A stretch of 64,000 nt of DNA, taken from the NCBI GenBank assembly GCA_032622095.1, contig CP136061.1, positions 123,890,754 through 123,954,753 on the forward strand, in the 5' to 3' direction. The DNA comes from Siphonodentalium dalli. Lineage: Eukaryota; Mollusca; Scaphopoda; Gadilida; Siphonodentaliidae. The position numbers and the translations under genes are program-made. Shown one piece after another: positions 12,501 through 22,769 of the stretch (the first letter of the stretch is position 1; each line of letters starts with the position of its first letter). The notes beneath the pieces were generated by a model, which worked only from the letters and a program-made list of their open reading frames with translations, made no database searches and was not told the origin of the DNA.

Positions 12501-15500
12501 CATCATCATCATCATCATGTAACTAATACTATTTTGTTAACCTACTAATGCGTTTATGTAACATATTGATTTATGGCTAAGGCATAATAAAAAAACATTG
12601 AAACTGAAAAACTGAACATGTTTGATGTGAGAGTCCGATTTCTCGAGAGTCTGATTGCTCAGAGGAAACAACCCGAAGATTATGAGCTATATTTATATAT
12701 ACATGTAAGCTATATTAACCTACCTTTGTTTGAACAAACATGTATTCCTTGTAATCCTGTCGATATTGAAGTTTTAGTGACTTTTGTTGCACGGTCTGAT
12801 CCAACGTAAACATCGTTCATTGTTAGTTTTCGGCTTCGGAAAAGGGTCAAATATCACCGTTGATTTATCGTTAGAATCTGACTCAATTTTTTTTGTATAT
12901 AACGACAGTCACTATTACAAGATACATACGCGCACCTATGCATCTTTAAAATCTCAGAAAGAAGTTATATTATCGTGTTAAACAGCGTTTTATAACGAGT
13001 GAAAATGCATCACCGAGAGGTGGATTGTGTGCGATGGTCCAATCAGTAGCGTATGTACTGTCACTATAGTTGTCAGTCGTTTCATCAAAACATGTGTTTA
13101 AAGATATAACAATTTTGAAATAGTTTCGTGGGTATAAAATAATAAATATGAGTTGAAGACGCATGTCCGGAAACGCTTCTATCAATTAATATTTAATTTA
13201 TTTAGAATATTTTGTTATAAAATGAGATTATTAAATGGGACACTTTATTGTTCTATTTTAGAACAGACCATTCAGGCGATGCCATATAGAAATGGAAATC
13301 ATCAGGGTGTTCCCATAGCTATGCTCCGAACGTCAAATATCCCAGATTGTTTGTTTGTGTTGTTTTATTACATAGTTATAAGCGATAATGAGTCTAATTA
13401 ACATTTATTTGTGACAAAATTACACAATAAAATTTATGATCTCTGTTAACAGTAACAACTATTGATCGTTAGCTAAAACAACCTCACGTTTTGACCAGAA
13501 AATATTCGAAATATAATCAATAATCATTTAATGGATAGAAGCATTTCCGGACAGGGTCTTCGATTCATATCTAATACTTTATACCAAGTAACTATATAAC
13601 ACATCTTTACAAAGAGATACAACATCTTTAAGCCACGGTGAAGCGTTGATGGTTATGCGATGGTTTGCTATGAAATCCACTGTCCTTAAATATAACATTT
13701 TACAGATCAGGGCCTTCACTGGCAGAAAGATGCGAGGTTTTTTGAAGGAATTAGAACTACTCAGGTATGTATTAAAGATTGCTATTGTTTTGTAAAATAG
13801 TTGTCCATGGAAATTTGGAAAATCATCTGAATGGGTACACTTCGCAATGAGACGAACAGATGTCTCGTTGACCCCCTGAACACTAGACCCGTATAATTTA
13901 GACCGATAAACTTTACCGTAAATATGAATCCCGTAAATTTGCGACTCTTAAATTAGCGCCCCATGCACGAATTTGGGGCACACATTACTTGAGCTACAAT
14001 TCTATAATTATTTATCAATTGGATGTCAATATCAGTGGAGTTTCATCGTACTTCATTGTGAATTAAGTCACTCGGGGGCAAGTCTTGAAATAGGGTGTCT
14101 GTCATTTGCAGAATGAGGTCCCCCAGAGGGTGAATTTAGTGATGCTACCCCGCATAGCGGGCTAGCATCACCAAATTCACCCTCTGGGAACCTCATTCAA
14201 GGCTTGCTCGGGGTGGAGGCGGTATTGTTTTCATTATGATCACGTAATAACATACAATATATATTACCACACATTCGTTATTTGGATATCTGTGAACATC
14301 ATGCCTGCATAATTAATATATATACCAGATTATCAAGAAAGTATACATTGTATATACAACTCAAGCCAGATAGTTTTCAGGCTTAATGGATTCCCACCTG
14401 GGTATTTATACTGAAAGTTCTGTGTTTGCTTGTTCTAGTGATATATATTTGTGCTTTGTAGATTGGGAAAAAATATTTCGAATACTTGTTGTTTGTTCAT
14501 AATGGGAATACATTTTCCATATACATTTTAAGAAAGGTGTTTATAAAAACTTGTGACAGTGTCTCTTTCAACGGAATGAACAATCTGGTGTATTGGATAT
14601 AGTGATTTTATATTTGGTTATCAGTGAGTTAAATCATATATGTGCTGTGATTAAATGACAGCCGCGTCATAATTACTTGGACTAACTCAACCGATGAACC
14701 CAATTTCAGGAACATACCTAAATATGTCCCCACGAGAGACGAACACAATAACATTATCGAGGAATCGAGGAGTATTGTCGGAAGGTAAGACAATTGTTAT
14801 TTTTATGTGTACCCATTAGTGTCGACGTCCGGATTGACCACTCGTCGTCCGTTCGTCCGTCTGTCTGTCTGTCTGTCTTCACACACATGCTATCTGATGC
14901 AATAAGTTGAACATATTTCTTCTGATCTGCCTCATATTTCTTACCTATATTTCTCTTAGCACGTTCTTCGTCTGTATGGTTTTGGTATTGTTTAATTAAC
15001 CCTTTTCACTCTTGTTTTCACTTAGAATTCACGCAACCTGCTATGACTCAAACATTTTTCATCTGATCGACACCAAATTTTGTATATGAATTTCTCACCC
15101 CTAAATACAGATCGAGTTCGAATATGGGTTTGATCCGATATATTTTAACAGAGTTATGACCCTTTATAATTCAAGTAACTACTACCTGTTTGCCATGCGC
15201 TGTGAGAGTTGAAGAGAAAATGACCCCACACAGGATTCTGTCTTATTGGAATGAGACAACTATAGCTATGGACACCCGATACTAACTGCTAACCACTGGA
15301 GGCTCCCAGACCTGTTTATTATCTGTCAAACTGTGATTGATGATTCTTTATTTCAGTTCTGATTTCTGTGCAATATTAATTTAATCCCCCTTACCCATTG
15401 AAACAGGTTCATGGCATTAGTTAATGTACACATATTCTAAAAGAATAGATAGGAATAGTCCATTGTTCATTTGTAGGGATGTTTTTACAGGCTGTTCAGA

Positions 15501-18500
15501 GGCATTGTTATTTACAGTGACACTGTTGTCCTATCTTAGAAAAAATTAATCCACACATTCCTTAGTTCCATCATATGATGTCATTGAAGATGATTAACCC
15601 TCTCCACACATATGGTCTTCTGATGTTTTTTATTTGATCATTCTCCTATTTTATGTCCAGGTTGATGGTGATCCACTTTTCACTTGCATGGATTTTGGGA
15701 TTAAAATTAACCCATTTTTTTCCATAGACACATATTATCTGAAAGACATATATTAAATTATAGCTTTCACTTTTCACTGTTTCAATAAATGACCAATTGA
15801 ATATTCATCATTAAAGGAAATGTCTTATTTTGAAATTCCATCAATAGCTTTTGGGCTGCAGGATAATATTAACAGTGCTGGGATTCTTGAGACTGACTTA
15901 TTGTATGGGTTTCTAAATCCAATGACATGCTTTTTGTTGACTATTTTGTGTTTATCAGTTCATTAGTTTGGGTAAGATTAACCCCTTACTATCCGATTTG
16001 ATAACTCAAATATTTCCATTGATTATGTTTATAGTTCCGGCACAGTTTATGATAACACACCCCTAACCTGCATAGTGAGGGTCATTTGGTTTATTTGCTT
16101 AAAAATATTAGCATCCTTCACCAATCCTGTTGACACAATGTGATAGCTAAATATTTTTCACACGATCACTCTATAAATAATCACATCTGTGATAATCATG
16201 ACACATTCTTCACCTGTATAGCTTTTGGTATCGATTGAATGGTTTTGAAAATATTAACCATAACAGTAATTATATTTAAACTGTTTACAGACATTGTATC
16301 TTTCCAATAATCAGCTTAGAAGATTATTAACCTGTATATCCAATTATTAGCAATCATATTATATATCCAGGTCTATACATCCCTCACTTGTATAGTTGTT
16401 CAGGTATTGATTTTTTTTTTAGTGGTGAAATATTAATAGGTTGCTATGAATTTTTAATATGCAGCTGACACAAAACATAATACAAAAAATAGCAATGATA
16501 ATAAAAAGAACATAATATGTTATGTCTCATGTTCCAATGTAATATATACACAGAACGACACGATGTGTCGTTCTGTGTTTATTACACTCTTGTCGTTCTG
16601 TGTTTATTACACTCTTCGCGTTCTAGAATCCGTGCATTGAAAATACAGGATTAGAAGGTTTATTTAGGCTCAAACAGGGCGTGTTTGTCATGTGTGGTGA
16701 TTCTTTTATCTAAATAGTTCCAGTTTCATGGTTGAGGCGAACGTCATGTACGCCATTTTACGTCAACGAGATGCGTATGGAACGTACGTTCCATGCGGAT
16801 TTGTAAATATGGAACAGCAATATCATTGTACTTCTAGGAACAAGCGTGTAATAAACAGATAAATTGAGTTGCTATGGTGTTTATCTACTTAATTTCTTAA
16901 CTAGTTTATATTTAACGGCTATGGTGCTTCTCTCCGACTATGGATTGAGCTTAATTAGCTTTATCACTCAATAAGACATATCTGTGTTGGAGTGCACTAA
17001 TAGGTTGAAATCAAAGCCACATTTGCGTTAATGTGTTGGAGTGCACTAATAGGTTGAAATCAAAGCCACATTTGCGTTAACATTGTGTTTATGTGAGCAA
17101 GGTGCCAATAAGTGTGATTCCACTTGTGAACTTAATGTTGAAAGTTTTGCACTCATGAAAAGGATGGTGTAAGGATTTATGAAAATAGCTCATCGCTGTC
17201 GCCAAGGTATGGGCTAAACATCTGCCGATCGTGATCGACCTCTCGTTTATCTGATTGGAACCAAATTTGCTATGTGAATTTCTCAGCCAAAAATACAGAT
17301 CGAGTTCGAATATGGGTTTGTTCCGATATATTTTAAAGGAGTTATGACCCTTTTTGAAAAAAAACTTAAATTATTTTTTAATATATTTTTAGATTGAACT
17401 CCTTGCTCAATTTAACAAACACAAAATTATTGAATTTTTTTATTTAACTTTTATAATAATAAAGAAAATATATAATTAAACCAAAAAAAATTGTCATTGA
17501 CACTTACATTTGTTTCGGTTTTATACCATTAATTAGGTGTGATGTCCTTTTTTGAAAATATGAAGATTTCATTGCAATAGTTGTATGTAATATAATGATA
17601 TCAATAAATTACCATGTGACCATCCAATATCCAGAGTATATGAGAGTAGGTTTAATAGATGTCATTCCAAGTGAAATCTCTCATTAATTGAGTGATGACA
17701 TATGGTTCAGAGCTCTAGGGGTGGTTAGGTGAAGGTAAAGATAAACAACTGCTCACTGGCTGGCAAATTGTTTATACTATCTGTCAAATTGATTTATGGG
17801 AGTATGAGACTCTTGTTTCTCCTATTCTATATTCCATTGATCTACTTCGAAAATAATAAACCCTTTCCAAGGTTCCCATATACACATGCAGCATGATGCT
17901 ATAATGTACATGGACTCTTCCTCATATCTCTTATCTATGGTTATCTTTCCACACTATTCACTTCTATCGATTTTGGTATTGATTGATTAATTGAGTAAAA
18001 AAATATATTAACCCTTCAGACACATGCTTTCAATTTGAAATTAAAATATTGGCTGATAACCAATATTATTTATCTATGCAATAAATCTACATGACTATTG
18101 TAGGTGATGCCTTGTTTTGAAAATCAAAATGGTAGATGTTGTTAATATTTCTAGGAACCTTATTTTCCCATTTGTTCATATTGTCATGGTTGATAGAATT
18201 TTAGGGGCAACAGAGCGCTTAGAAGATTAACATTGAAGGTTATGGATTTTAGTGTCCAAGCTATTTGTAAAACATTGTAATGTATGAAACCATTTGATTG
18301 AGGGCTACTTATTTTCTTTATATGAACTATGGTAATCTATGTCGATTCAGGGGCCATAGGGGCCAGCATCCTCATCATATTATGTCGGTATAACATTATA
18401 TAGATAACAGTTTTGTATTGTATAAACTACATATATTTTTTTAAACCATACACCCCTGTTATGAAACACTTAATCTTGCATGTACCTAACACTATAAGCA

Positions 18501-21500
18501 TTCCATATTACACAGGTCAGATATGATCTTATCTGTTCATGTTTGATAAACAAATAACAACTGGGGAGAATGGGGAGGCGTAGTAATTAAAGTACAATTT
18601 AAATATGAGATGGAATCCCAGACATGTATGTTGTTCTAAGCAGTCTGACTTGTCAACAAATTATAATTTCTCTTTAGAGGTGAATGAATTTTGAATATCT
18701 GGCATGTCAAAAGTGTCAGAGATGGGGATATATCACTTTTGCTTCCAATGAGTTAACTTAAACTCCTAAACATATCATCCGAAATCACTAAACCATTTGA
18801 TCTCACAGTGAGAGGTCTTTGGGTGAATAGGGACAGAGTTATGAGATTTAAAACTACTCCTCCCTCACCCCAAATACTTTAACCCCTTGTTAAGACAAAT
18901 TATTTGAGCTTTTGATTTCAAGTTGGGTACTGATGTATGGAATCCTGTGATCATATCTTTGAATTGAAAAATCATCAGTTATAGCTAATCGCTATCGCCA
19001 AGGTATGGGTTAAACATCTGCCGATCGTGTTCGGCCTCTCGTTACATTTTCTAAAATCAATTACCAGCCAATAACGGGGCAATATTTAAGCCAATTCCAT
19101 TTACAACACCACTGCCACGTGGGTCATCTGCCACACAGGAACACCGAAACCTGCCACTGAAAAAACCCATTGATCACCTTGAATGTCTTACTCGTATTTA
19201 AATTCGCGAAGTACTAATTGTCATTCAACTTTAATTTTAACTTAACCATAAAGGTACTGTATCCGATGGTAATTACCATTCTTAATTGCTCCCGAACTCA
19301 GATTTAAATACCACGACAATGTAAATGTACAGAGGACAGAATATATGGTTGTGAAGATGTGCATTTCCACTACACTTGTACCAATAATAATAATTATGGT
19401 ATTTCAATACTTATGGGCATGGTGAACATGGCCAAAATCTCCACAAGGTAAAGTAACCGTCGTATGATAGGCTACTCGCTTCAGAACAGTCACTTCGTAG
19501 TTTTTATCGATTAATACACAAACCCCCTTGTTTTCCCAGGTTCTTCTCGAAACTCTCAGAGTCGTAATATTTTTCGCTCAGTTTTAAATTCGTGTACCAA
19601 TGGCTTTGCAGCCTGGGCGAAAAATAGTATCACTCGAATTTAAATTCGATTTACTGTATAAAATACAAACGAAATGGACAATGATTATCATCTATATGAT
19701 AAAACTAATTTAACGCAATAAATTAAATATCTCTTATTGTTTAATGATATATGTGGACAAAGAGGCCATTTAGAACAGGTTATTGTGTTTGAGCATACAC
19801 CAATGTGTGATACTGACGGTCGTGAGGCGATTTGACCGCCCCTGTTTAAAGTGAATATTGCGAGATTTGTTGTTTAAAAATATTTTTTACTCTCAATTTT
19901 TTATTTTTTTTTATACCCACCCATACATTTCACTAATTTGGATCTAAACCGGATAAAACCATTCAGATGTCACTCACATGTCCCCTTTAGTTCAAATGAC
20001 TAACCTGTTTCAGAAGCTGTTTTAATTGAAAAAAATGTTAATTCAAGCAAATATGAAGATTTTTTTCAAATACTGGCTGATAGGCATTTGTCTGCTGCAT
20101 ACATCCATTGGAGTTTCCAGGTCAGTGTGTGATCAGAGTATGCTAGGTCTACATGAGTGGTCAAATTCCATACTGCTAAATGGAAATTATTCCAGTGAAT
20201 GGATCGATCAAGGCTGAAGGCCGAGATCGTTCCATTCGCTGAAATAATGTACAGTTTGAAGCTATTATCTGACTTAAAACATGGCCGAGTCCATTTGTTT
20301 GATGTGTCACCTCTTATCAGAATGGATTAACCCGAAATTGGATCAAGACACCTGAGTTGTATCAAGTGTTCGGCCCAACACTTTGGCAGTAATGCTATTT
20401 AGTTTGCGAATTAATTGGAATAATTCCCGAACAAATATCGTGGGAACTATATTTTTGCCGGAAGGTTTGCGCGAAGCGGTTGTGTTAATTTCTTTCCAAT
20501 AAATTGACCGGTGAATTGGATGCACGGATGGCGTGACATCTTAACCCATTGTCAACTTAATGGACAGGCAGTACCCCGTTGCGTCTCCGACCGTTCAATG
20601 GACACGTTCTGACAATGAGCTACTTCTGCGATAGATTTACGAATATCTTCGGGAGGTTTGCCCTTACATTTAGGCATTTGTATTAAATTATTTATGCGGC
20701 ATATTGCGGATTTTGCGGATAATTATACATTGAATGGCAGATTGGTGCGAGCGGTATGCATAATCGGAGAGTTGGCGACCTTGATATTTGAGATCACGGG
20801 TAATACAAATGATTGAAGGACTACATTTAGATGTAAATTACTATATTAGTTTAGGTTTCATCGTGAGAGGTGACACAACATGCCACCCGGGAACGGAATT
20901 AGATTCGAGAAATTTTTAACAGTTGAAAATTCAATGCCTATTCATGAAACGACATGCCTGGAATTTGAAGTCCCCCCCCCCCAGCTCACACCAACCCGAG
21001 TGACGAGGCTCTATATATAGATCTATGCCTTCTGTCATGTTATAGCAATTAATAAGAGCGATATTATACTTGAAAACCAATGTATATAGATAGCTACGTG
21101 TATATATTGTGGTATCATATATGCAAGTCATATATAATGAAAACCGCCACAGTAAAATAACCATTCATTAAATTGGATATTGAGCGTCCATTATTAAAAT
21201 AATGGATCGTTGTTTGTAAAATGATATACGATCTCGACAATAACCATCCATTATCCTATAAACTGGACTCGATGGACAAAGGAGTGACGTCATAGTCACG
21301 TTTTAACTGGCATTATTCCATATCACTACTACTGGAGCAACTTCTATAACTATGCCAGACTTGGAAACTTTAGGTGTTGTGAGACAGAGTGTAACAGATC
21401 ATCTGAGTTGATAGACATGTCATAATTCACCGATTGACTTGATGCACTGATGACTGTTCTGCTCGAGCCATTGATAATTACAATAATGTTTGAGCCAGTT

Positions 21501-22276
21501 GTTCGCTCGTTGGTCTAAACTATATTTTGGGTGCCTTTGAGCGATTTCTTTTTTTTACTATATGGTACGAATAACTTCAAATTATGGAGTTATGGACATT
21601 GTATGTCATTTATGTCATTTACGTTGTTTTCAATTTTATTGTTAATTGTAGAAACTATTTGGGAAATCTTCCATATTTCTGTATTTAAATATGGTATATA
21701 TCTTCCCAAATATGTATTACATAGTCCGGGGTATAAAATAATAAATATGAGTCGAAGATGTCTGTCCAGAAACACTTCTATCAATTGATATTGATATTAT
21801 ATCGAGATTTTCTCATAATGCGAAAATTAATTGGGACAATTTTTCGTTACTATTTTTATTATTATAGATTTTTAGATGGGGTTATCTCCCGCATGCTATG
21901 CTCGGAATGAACGCGAGCCGTAAAATGCCTCAAATTAATTGTATGTATATTATACCAGAACAATCTGAATAAAATCAATATTAATTGATAGAAGCGTTTC
22001 CGGACATGGGTCTTCGATTCATATGTATTATTTTATACAGAGGAAACTATATAAAACTTGTAAAGGAGATAAACCATCTTTAATATGTAATTAACTTTAA
22101 ATCCATGCGACAGGTTGACGTTAAGTATAGATCAACTGATGACTGAAGATACACCACCTCTCCCAGATCTGATTACAGACGGCTACCAGTCTGCAAAGAA
22201 ATTCACGAATGGACCAAGTCATGGCTACAAAGCAGTTCACGGATGTGGATCAACTACTGACCTTATTGAGTTGTGA
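3326..22276 (+). CDS. TBK1/IKK-epsilon-like serine/threonine kinase, C-terminal part (11 exons, 5' end outside window)
   Basis: Eleven exons join in one frame: 3326-3505, 4166-4365, 5059-5215, 6036-6198, 7366-7475, 8765-8887, 9180-9281, 10521-10617, 13706-13764, 14710-14784 and 22114-22276. They total 1429 nt, or 475 codons plus TGA. Every junction is AG/GT and every phase matches, which is hard to get by chance. The first exon has the kinase C-lobe end (QWSFDTFHREVQRIS), resembling the WGFDQFF segment of TBK1. Exons 1-2 then give a ubiquitin-like domain (KLLIFDTQGESLF, ILMHGKRLLKD, YPNTSETCPITLI). Exons 3-11 are polar and helical, like the coiled-coil scaffold and adaptor-binding tail. The length fits human TBK1 from about residue 275 to its end (known family length 729). 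TBK1 and IKK-epsilon phosphorylate IRF-type factors downstream of STING and RIG-I-like receptors; that role here is inferred from the family. I cannot separate TBK1 from IKK-epsilon. IKK-alpha/beta fits less well. Introns range from 292 to 7329 bases and carry many mobile elements. Confidence 0.82.
4166..4365 (+). CDS. TBK1-like gene, second exon in window: core of ubiquitin-like domain
   Basis: The acceptor is tctctgcag/G and the donor is GAAG/gtaaat. The translation includes YTSLREAISRESQEP, ILMHGKRLLKDVVTM and YPNTSETCPITLIHK. The pattern basic-Arg-Leu-Leu, then Tyr-Pro-x-Thr and Cys-Pro-Ile-x-Leu-Ile parallels the TBK1 ubiquitin-like domain, where a Gly-Arg-Arg-Leu segment is followed by Phe-Pro-Lys-Thr and Pro-Ile-Phe-Val-Val. 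It ends in phase 1, which the next exon completes as Asp. Confidence 0.8.
4606..4955. repeat. Palindromic dispersed repeat (AAGTCCAATATGACTTTTC family), copy 1
   Basis: It starts tattatccatcccttaacta and ends in a long hairpin centred near 4845. The hairpin arms contain gtacaagaaaaacacatact and its complement. Compared with 22770-23313 it has an extra duplication of the hairpin tip. It lies inside an intron of the TBK1-like gene. Confidence 0.7.
5059..5215 (+). CDS. TBK1-like gene, third exon in window: start of scaffold helix region
   Basis: The acceptor is catatcaacag/AT and the donor is CTGCAG/gtgagt. It reads EDSKQFMSTSSSSLSG, a low-complexity serine-rich linker, then IRQQIHFNCRLAKCAHDIR, a basic amphipathic helix. 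In TBK1 the ubiquitin-like domain is likewise followed by a linker and the long scaffold helix. The open frame runs upstream of the acceptor to 4992, but the phase from the previous exon supports starting at 5059. Confidence 0.78.
5369..5411. repeat. T-rich low-complexity tract
   Basis: Repeated TTTA followed by an uninterrupted run of T, in the intron between the exons at 5059 and 6036. Confidence 0.9.
6036..6198 (+). CDS. TBK1-like gene, fourth exon in window: scaffold/coiled-coil segment
   Basis: The acceptor is ctactcacag/G and the donor is TCCAAG/gtatac. The peptide includes KYADMVFDMLSHRIDLVLQ and IKKANTVLSK, with heptad-like spacing of Met, Leu and Val, and ends in phase 0. The frame stays open past the donor, but that extension lacks coding character. 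Confidence 0.76.
6350..6670. repeat. Two diverged tandem copies of a dispersed repeat, period about 175 bp
   Basis: Both copies hold the series gataactcc, ttcccagc, atacaggc, ccaatatgg and cggacctttttt. Related wording (atttctcagccaaaaatacag, gagttatgaccc) occurs near 15090, 17280 and 49100, so this belongs to a dispersed family. Confidence 0.6.
7366..7475 (+). CDS. TBK1-like gene, fifth exon in window
   Basis: The acceptor is gttattcaag/C and the donor is CGATG/gtaaga. It reads LTRCREKLKCLVKEYNAFRL then MDKKFNDEYSCERNR, rich in Lys, Glu and Arg like a coiled coil. It ends with TG, completed to Cys by the next exon. The donor begins a tandem array: GATGGTAAGACAAA recurs near 7632 and 7788. 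Confidence 0.75.
7472..8600. repeat. Diverging tandem array, period about 156-160 bp, starting at an exon donor
   Basis: GATGGTAAGACAAA recurs at 7472, 7632 and 7788, with the weaker forms ggtggtaatacaa near 7944 and gacggtaacacaa near 8421. Units share gggttaatgatttaaaaata and atacgcatg..ttggatatg. The first unit starts in the last bases of the exon at 7366-7475. Confidence 0.65.
8765..8887 (+). CDS. TBK1-like gene, sixth exon in window
   Basis: The acceptor is attcatttcaag/T and the donor is CTCAGAG/gtgtgt. It reads LNRTITTLSECDTIRKDMEE then TRNIAAGCSSYFSEQKLDAQ. Both phases match the neighbouring exons. It is short and helical with no recognisable motif, so its assignment rests on phase continuity and position. 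Confidence 0.75.
9180..9281 (+). CDS. TBK1-like gene, seventh exon in window
   Basis: The acceptor is atatctcacag/A and the donor is CGAAG/gtaagt, a near-consensus site. It reads KRLEKFLVDSVEVVYNHC then QPNQMIASRRFNSTR. The segment resembles the part of the TBK1 scaffold where helices carry aromatic residues before a basic stretch. Phase 2 in and phase 2 out. Confidence 0.75.
10205..10440. repeat. Palindromic dispersed repeat family, copy 2 (partial, inverted)
   Basis: This is the reverse complement of 22780-23025: it shares gcggaagtgaaacgtctgc, tgacgtcacggagtccaata and gttagttaagggatggataa. It lacks the hairpin part. It ends about 80 bases before the exon at 10521. Confidence 0.75.
10521..10617 (+). 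CDS. TBK1-like gene, eighth exon in window: coiled coil
   Basis: The acceptor is cttcctacttttcag/G, a strong pyrimidine tract, and the donor is ATACAG/gttagt. It reads EISKLFQKIQHIEKELLAMQ then RHLHQFSSILIQ, a clear heptad pattern of Leu and Ile, and ends in phase 0. A palindromic repeat fragment ends about 80 bases upstream. Confidence 0.76.
10815..11036. mobile_element. 222-bp hairpin MITE with 10-bp target duplication
   Basis: The arms (ctgtaacgcgctc, acgcgcctgcttcacgttaa and their complements) pair over most of the element around a loop near 10925. The flanks carry an exact direct repeat AACGCAACCA at 10805-10814 and 11037-11046. A 9-11-bp duplication with a long inverted repeat is typical of Mutator-like MITEs; the superfamily is inferred. 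Confidence 0.75.
11527..11678. repeat. Hairpin-forming inverted repeat, about 150 bp
   Basis: The left arm (tatctcaaactcgttctat, aatttatcaac, actaaatt, ttgagcc) pairs with the right arm (ggctcaaat, aatttagt, gttgataaatt, cgtttgagat). The tip is near 11600. A MITE remnant is likely. Confidence 0.7.
12451..12517. repeat. Poly-G run of 19 and a (CAT)n microsatellite
   Basis: G at 12451-12469, then catcatcatcatcat near 12494-12517. Both lie in the intron before the exon at 13706. Confidence 0.9.
13098..13631. mobile_element. TTAA MITE family (CCGGAAATGCTTCTATC TIR), copy 1
   Basis: About 534 bp, bounded by TTAA. The long TIR contains gtataaaat, gaagac, tgtccggaaa and cttctatcaatt. The core has cagaccattc, gaacgtcaaat and tttgtgacaaaattacacaa. 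No transposase. Seven copies or parts occur here: 13098, 21685, 26377, 36076, 36262, 37407 and 44572. Confidence 0.85.
13706..13764 (+). CDS. TBK1-like gene, ninth exon in window (59-nt small exon)
   Basis: The acceptor is cattttacag/A and the donor is CTCAG/gtatgt. It reads IRAFTGRKMRGFLKELELL in phase 0 and leaves AG. The exon is very short but both sites and phases agree with its neighbours. A TTAA-flanked MITE ends 75 bases upstream. Confidence 0.7.
14079..14205. repeat. Hairpin of the GAGGTCCCCAGAGGGTGAAT family, copy 1
   Basis: The arms gaatgaggtcccccagaggg and cctctgggaacctcattc pair around tagtgatgcta/tagcatcacc. Upstream it carries ttgaaatagggtgtctgtca, the outer terminus of the full-length copy at 23774. 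Confidence 0.75.
14710..14784 (+). CDS. TBK1-like gene, tenth exon in window (75-nt exon)
   Basis: The acceptor is caatttcag/G and the donor is GGAAG/gtaaga. It reads NIPKYVPTRDEHNNIIEE then SRSIVG, phase 2 in and phase 2 out. It is followed by the longest intron of the gene (7329 bases). Confidence 0.7.
14820..15190. repeat. Dispersed repeat with CCGT/CTGT microsatellite head
   Basis: It begins with cgtccgtctgtctgtctgtc and continues through atttctcacccctaaatac, gatcgagttcgaatatgggt and gagttatgaccc. The region 49085-49390 is its reverse complement, and 17245-17360 repeats its end. Confidence 0.65.
16548..16578. repeat. Perfect 14-bp-arm palindrome
   Basis: The arms ACACAGAACGACAC and GTGTCGTTCTGTGT flank a 3-base tip. 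The right arm (cgttctgtgtttattacact) is then repeated once more directly downstream. Confidence 0.8.
16984..17081. repeat. Two exact tandem copies of a 49-bp unit
   Basis: gtgttggagtgcactaatag begins at 16984 and 17033. The copies are essentially identical, so the duplication is recent. Confidence 0.9.
17186..19046. repeat. Segment bounded by about 60-bp direct repeats
   Basis: gccaaggtatggg(c/t)taaacatctgccgatcgtg occurs near 17201 and 18996 in the same orientation, 1.8 kb apart. The enclosed sequence is not coding. A decayed element or two insertions of one dispersed repeat would both explain it. Confidence 0.5.
20170..20250. repeat. Inverted repeat around AATTATTCCAGTGAATGGAT
   Basis: attattccagtgaatggatc pairs with gatcgttccattcgctgaaataat across a short loop at about 20207-20227. 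Confidence 0.65.
21685..22083. mobile_element. TTAA MITE family, copy 2 (shortened core)
   Basis: 399 bp between TTAA borders. The left TIR (tttaaatatgg..gtattacatag..gggtataaaat) and right TIR (gatagaagcgtttccggaca) are diverged but clear. It lies 30 bases from the terminal exon acceptor at 22114. Confidence 0.8.
22114..22276 (+). CDS. TBK1-like gene, terminal coding exon with stop
   Basis: The acceptor is catgcgacag/G with a weak pyrimidine tract. It reads LTLSIDQLMTEDTPPLPD, then LITDGYQSAKKFTNGPSHGY, and ends DLIEL before TGA at 22274-22276. The phase fits the AG left by the exon ending at 14784. The acidic, proline-containing tail would sit where TBK1 and IKK-epsilon bind adaptors such as TANK; that role is inferred. 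A MITE ends only 30 bases upstream, so the branch point must lie in or beside it. Confidence 0.7.
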
Positions 22277-22769
22277 AGAATTTCCCAGACGAAAGTAACA
22301 ATTTTCTACAGACTATATATTTAAGTAACGCCTACCCTACTTGATGCAGGTTGATGTGGTTTCATGTAATGGCTATGTGTCAGTTACATCAACTCTGACA
22401 GTTTTGCCACAAATGTGTTCACCATAAACATCTCTCTGGTCAAAAAGTGCCTCGGCATTATTTCGAAGGGCAACATCAGCCAGTCCACACACAGTTGCAA
22501 CAGTTTGAAGTCACAGCATACAATATTATTATTATTTCACACTGACTCTTCTTTTGGGGAATTATAATCCAACTGGTTAACCACCGATCACCTTTGATAA
22601 ATACACAGGTTTTTATCCATTTATTCACATTATTGGTATGGTTGCACCTATCACTGTCGTAATAATTATTATACACACAGTTTAAAATATAATATTTTGA
22701 CAATTCTTTGTCATAACTATGGGGTATTCATATTGTTATGTTGACGGATGCAACTGTTTTCATATATAT
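22277..22769 (+). other. Likely 3' untranslated region of the TBK1-like gene
   Basis: Non-coding sequence after the TGA. I see no AATAAA within about 450 bases; AATATA-type variants near 22685 could serve. The transcript end is therefore unknown. Confidence 0.4.

Larger units (their letters stand above)
14785..22113. other. 7.3-kb intron of the TBK1-like gene, filled with dispersed repeats
   Basis: No coding exon recognised. The contents are listed separately: dispersed repeat 14820-15190, palindrome 16548-16578, 49-bp doublet 16984-17081, 60-bp direct repeats near 17186 and 18980, inverted repeat 20170-20250 and MITE 21685-22083. Between 15000 and 18130 the phrase ttggtatcgattga..aaatattaacc recurs, marking an old, decayed tandem or dispersed family. 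Confidence 0.6.

Noticed and set aside
17186-19046. LTR retrotransposon suggested by direct repeats 1.8 kb apart
   Set aside because: The repeats are only about 60 bp, lack TG..CA ends, a primer-binding site and any gag/pol trace between them.
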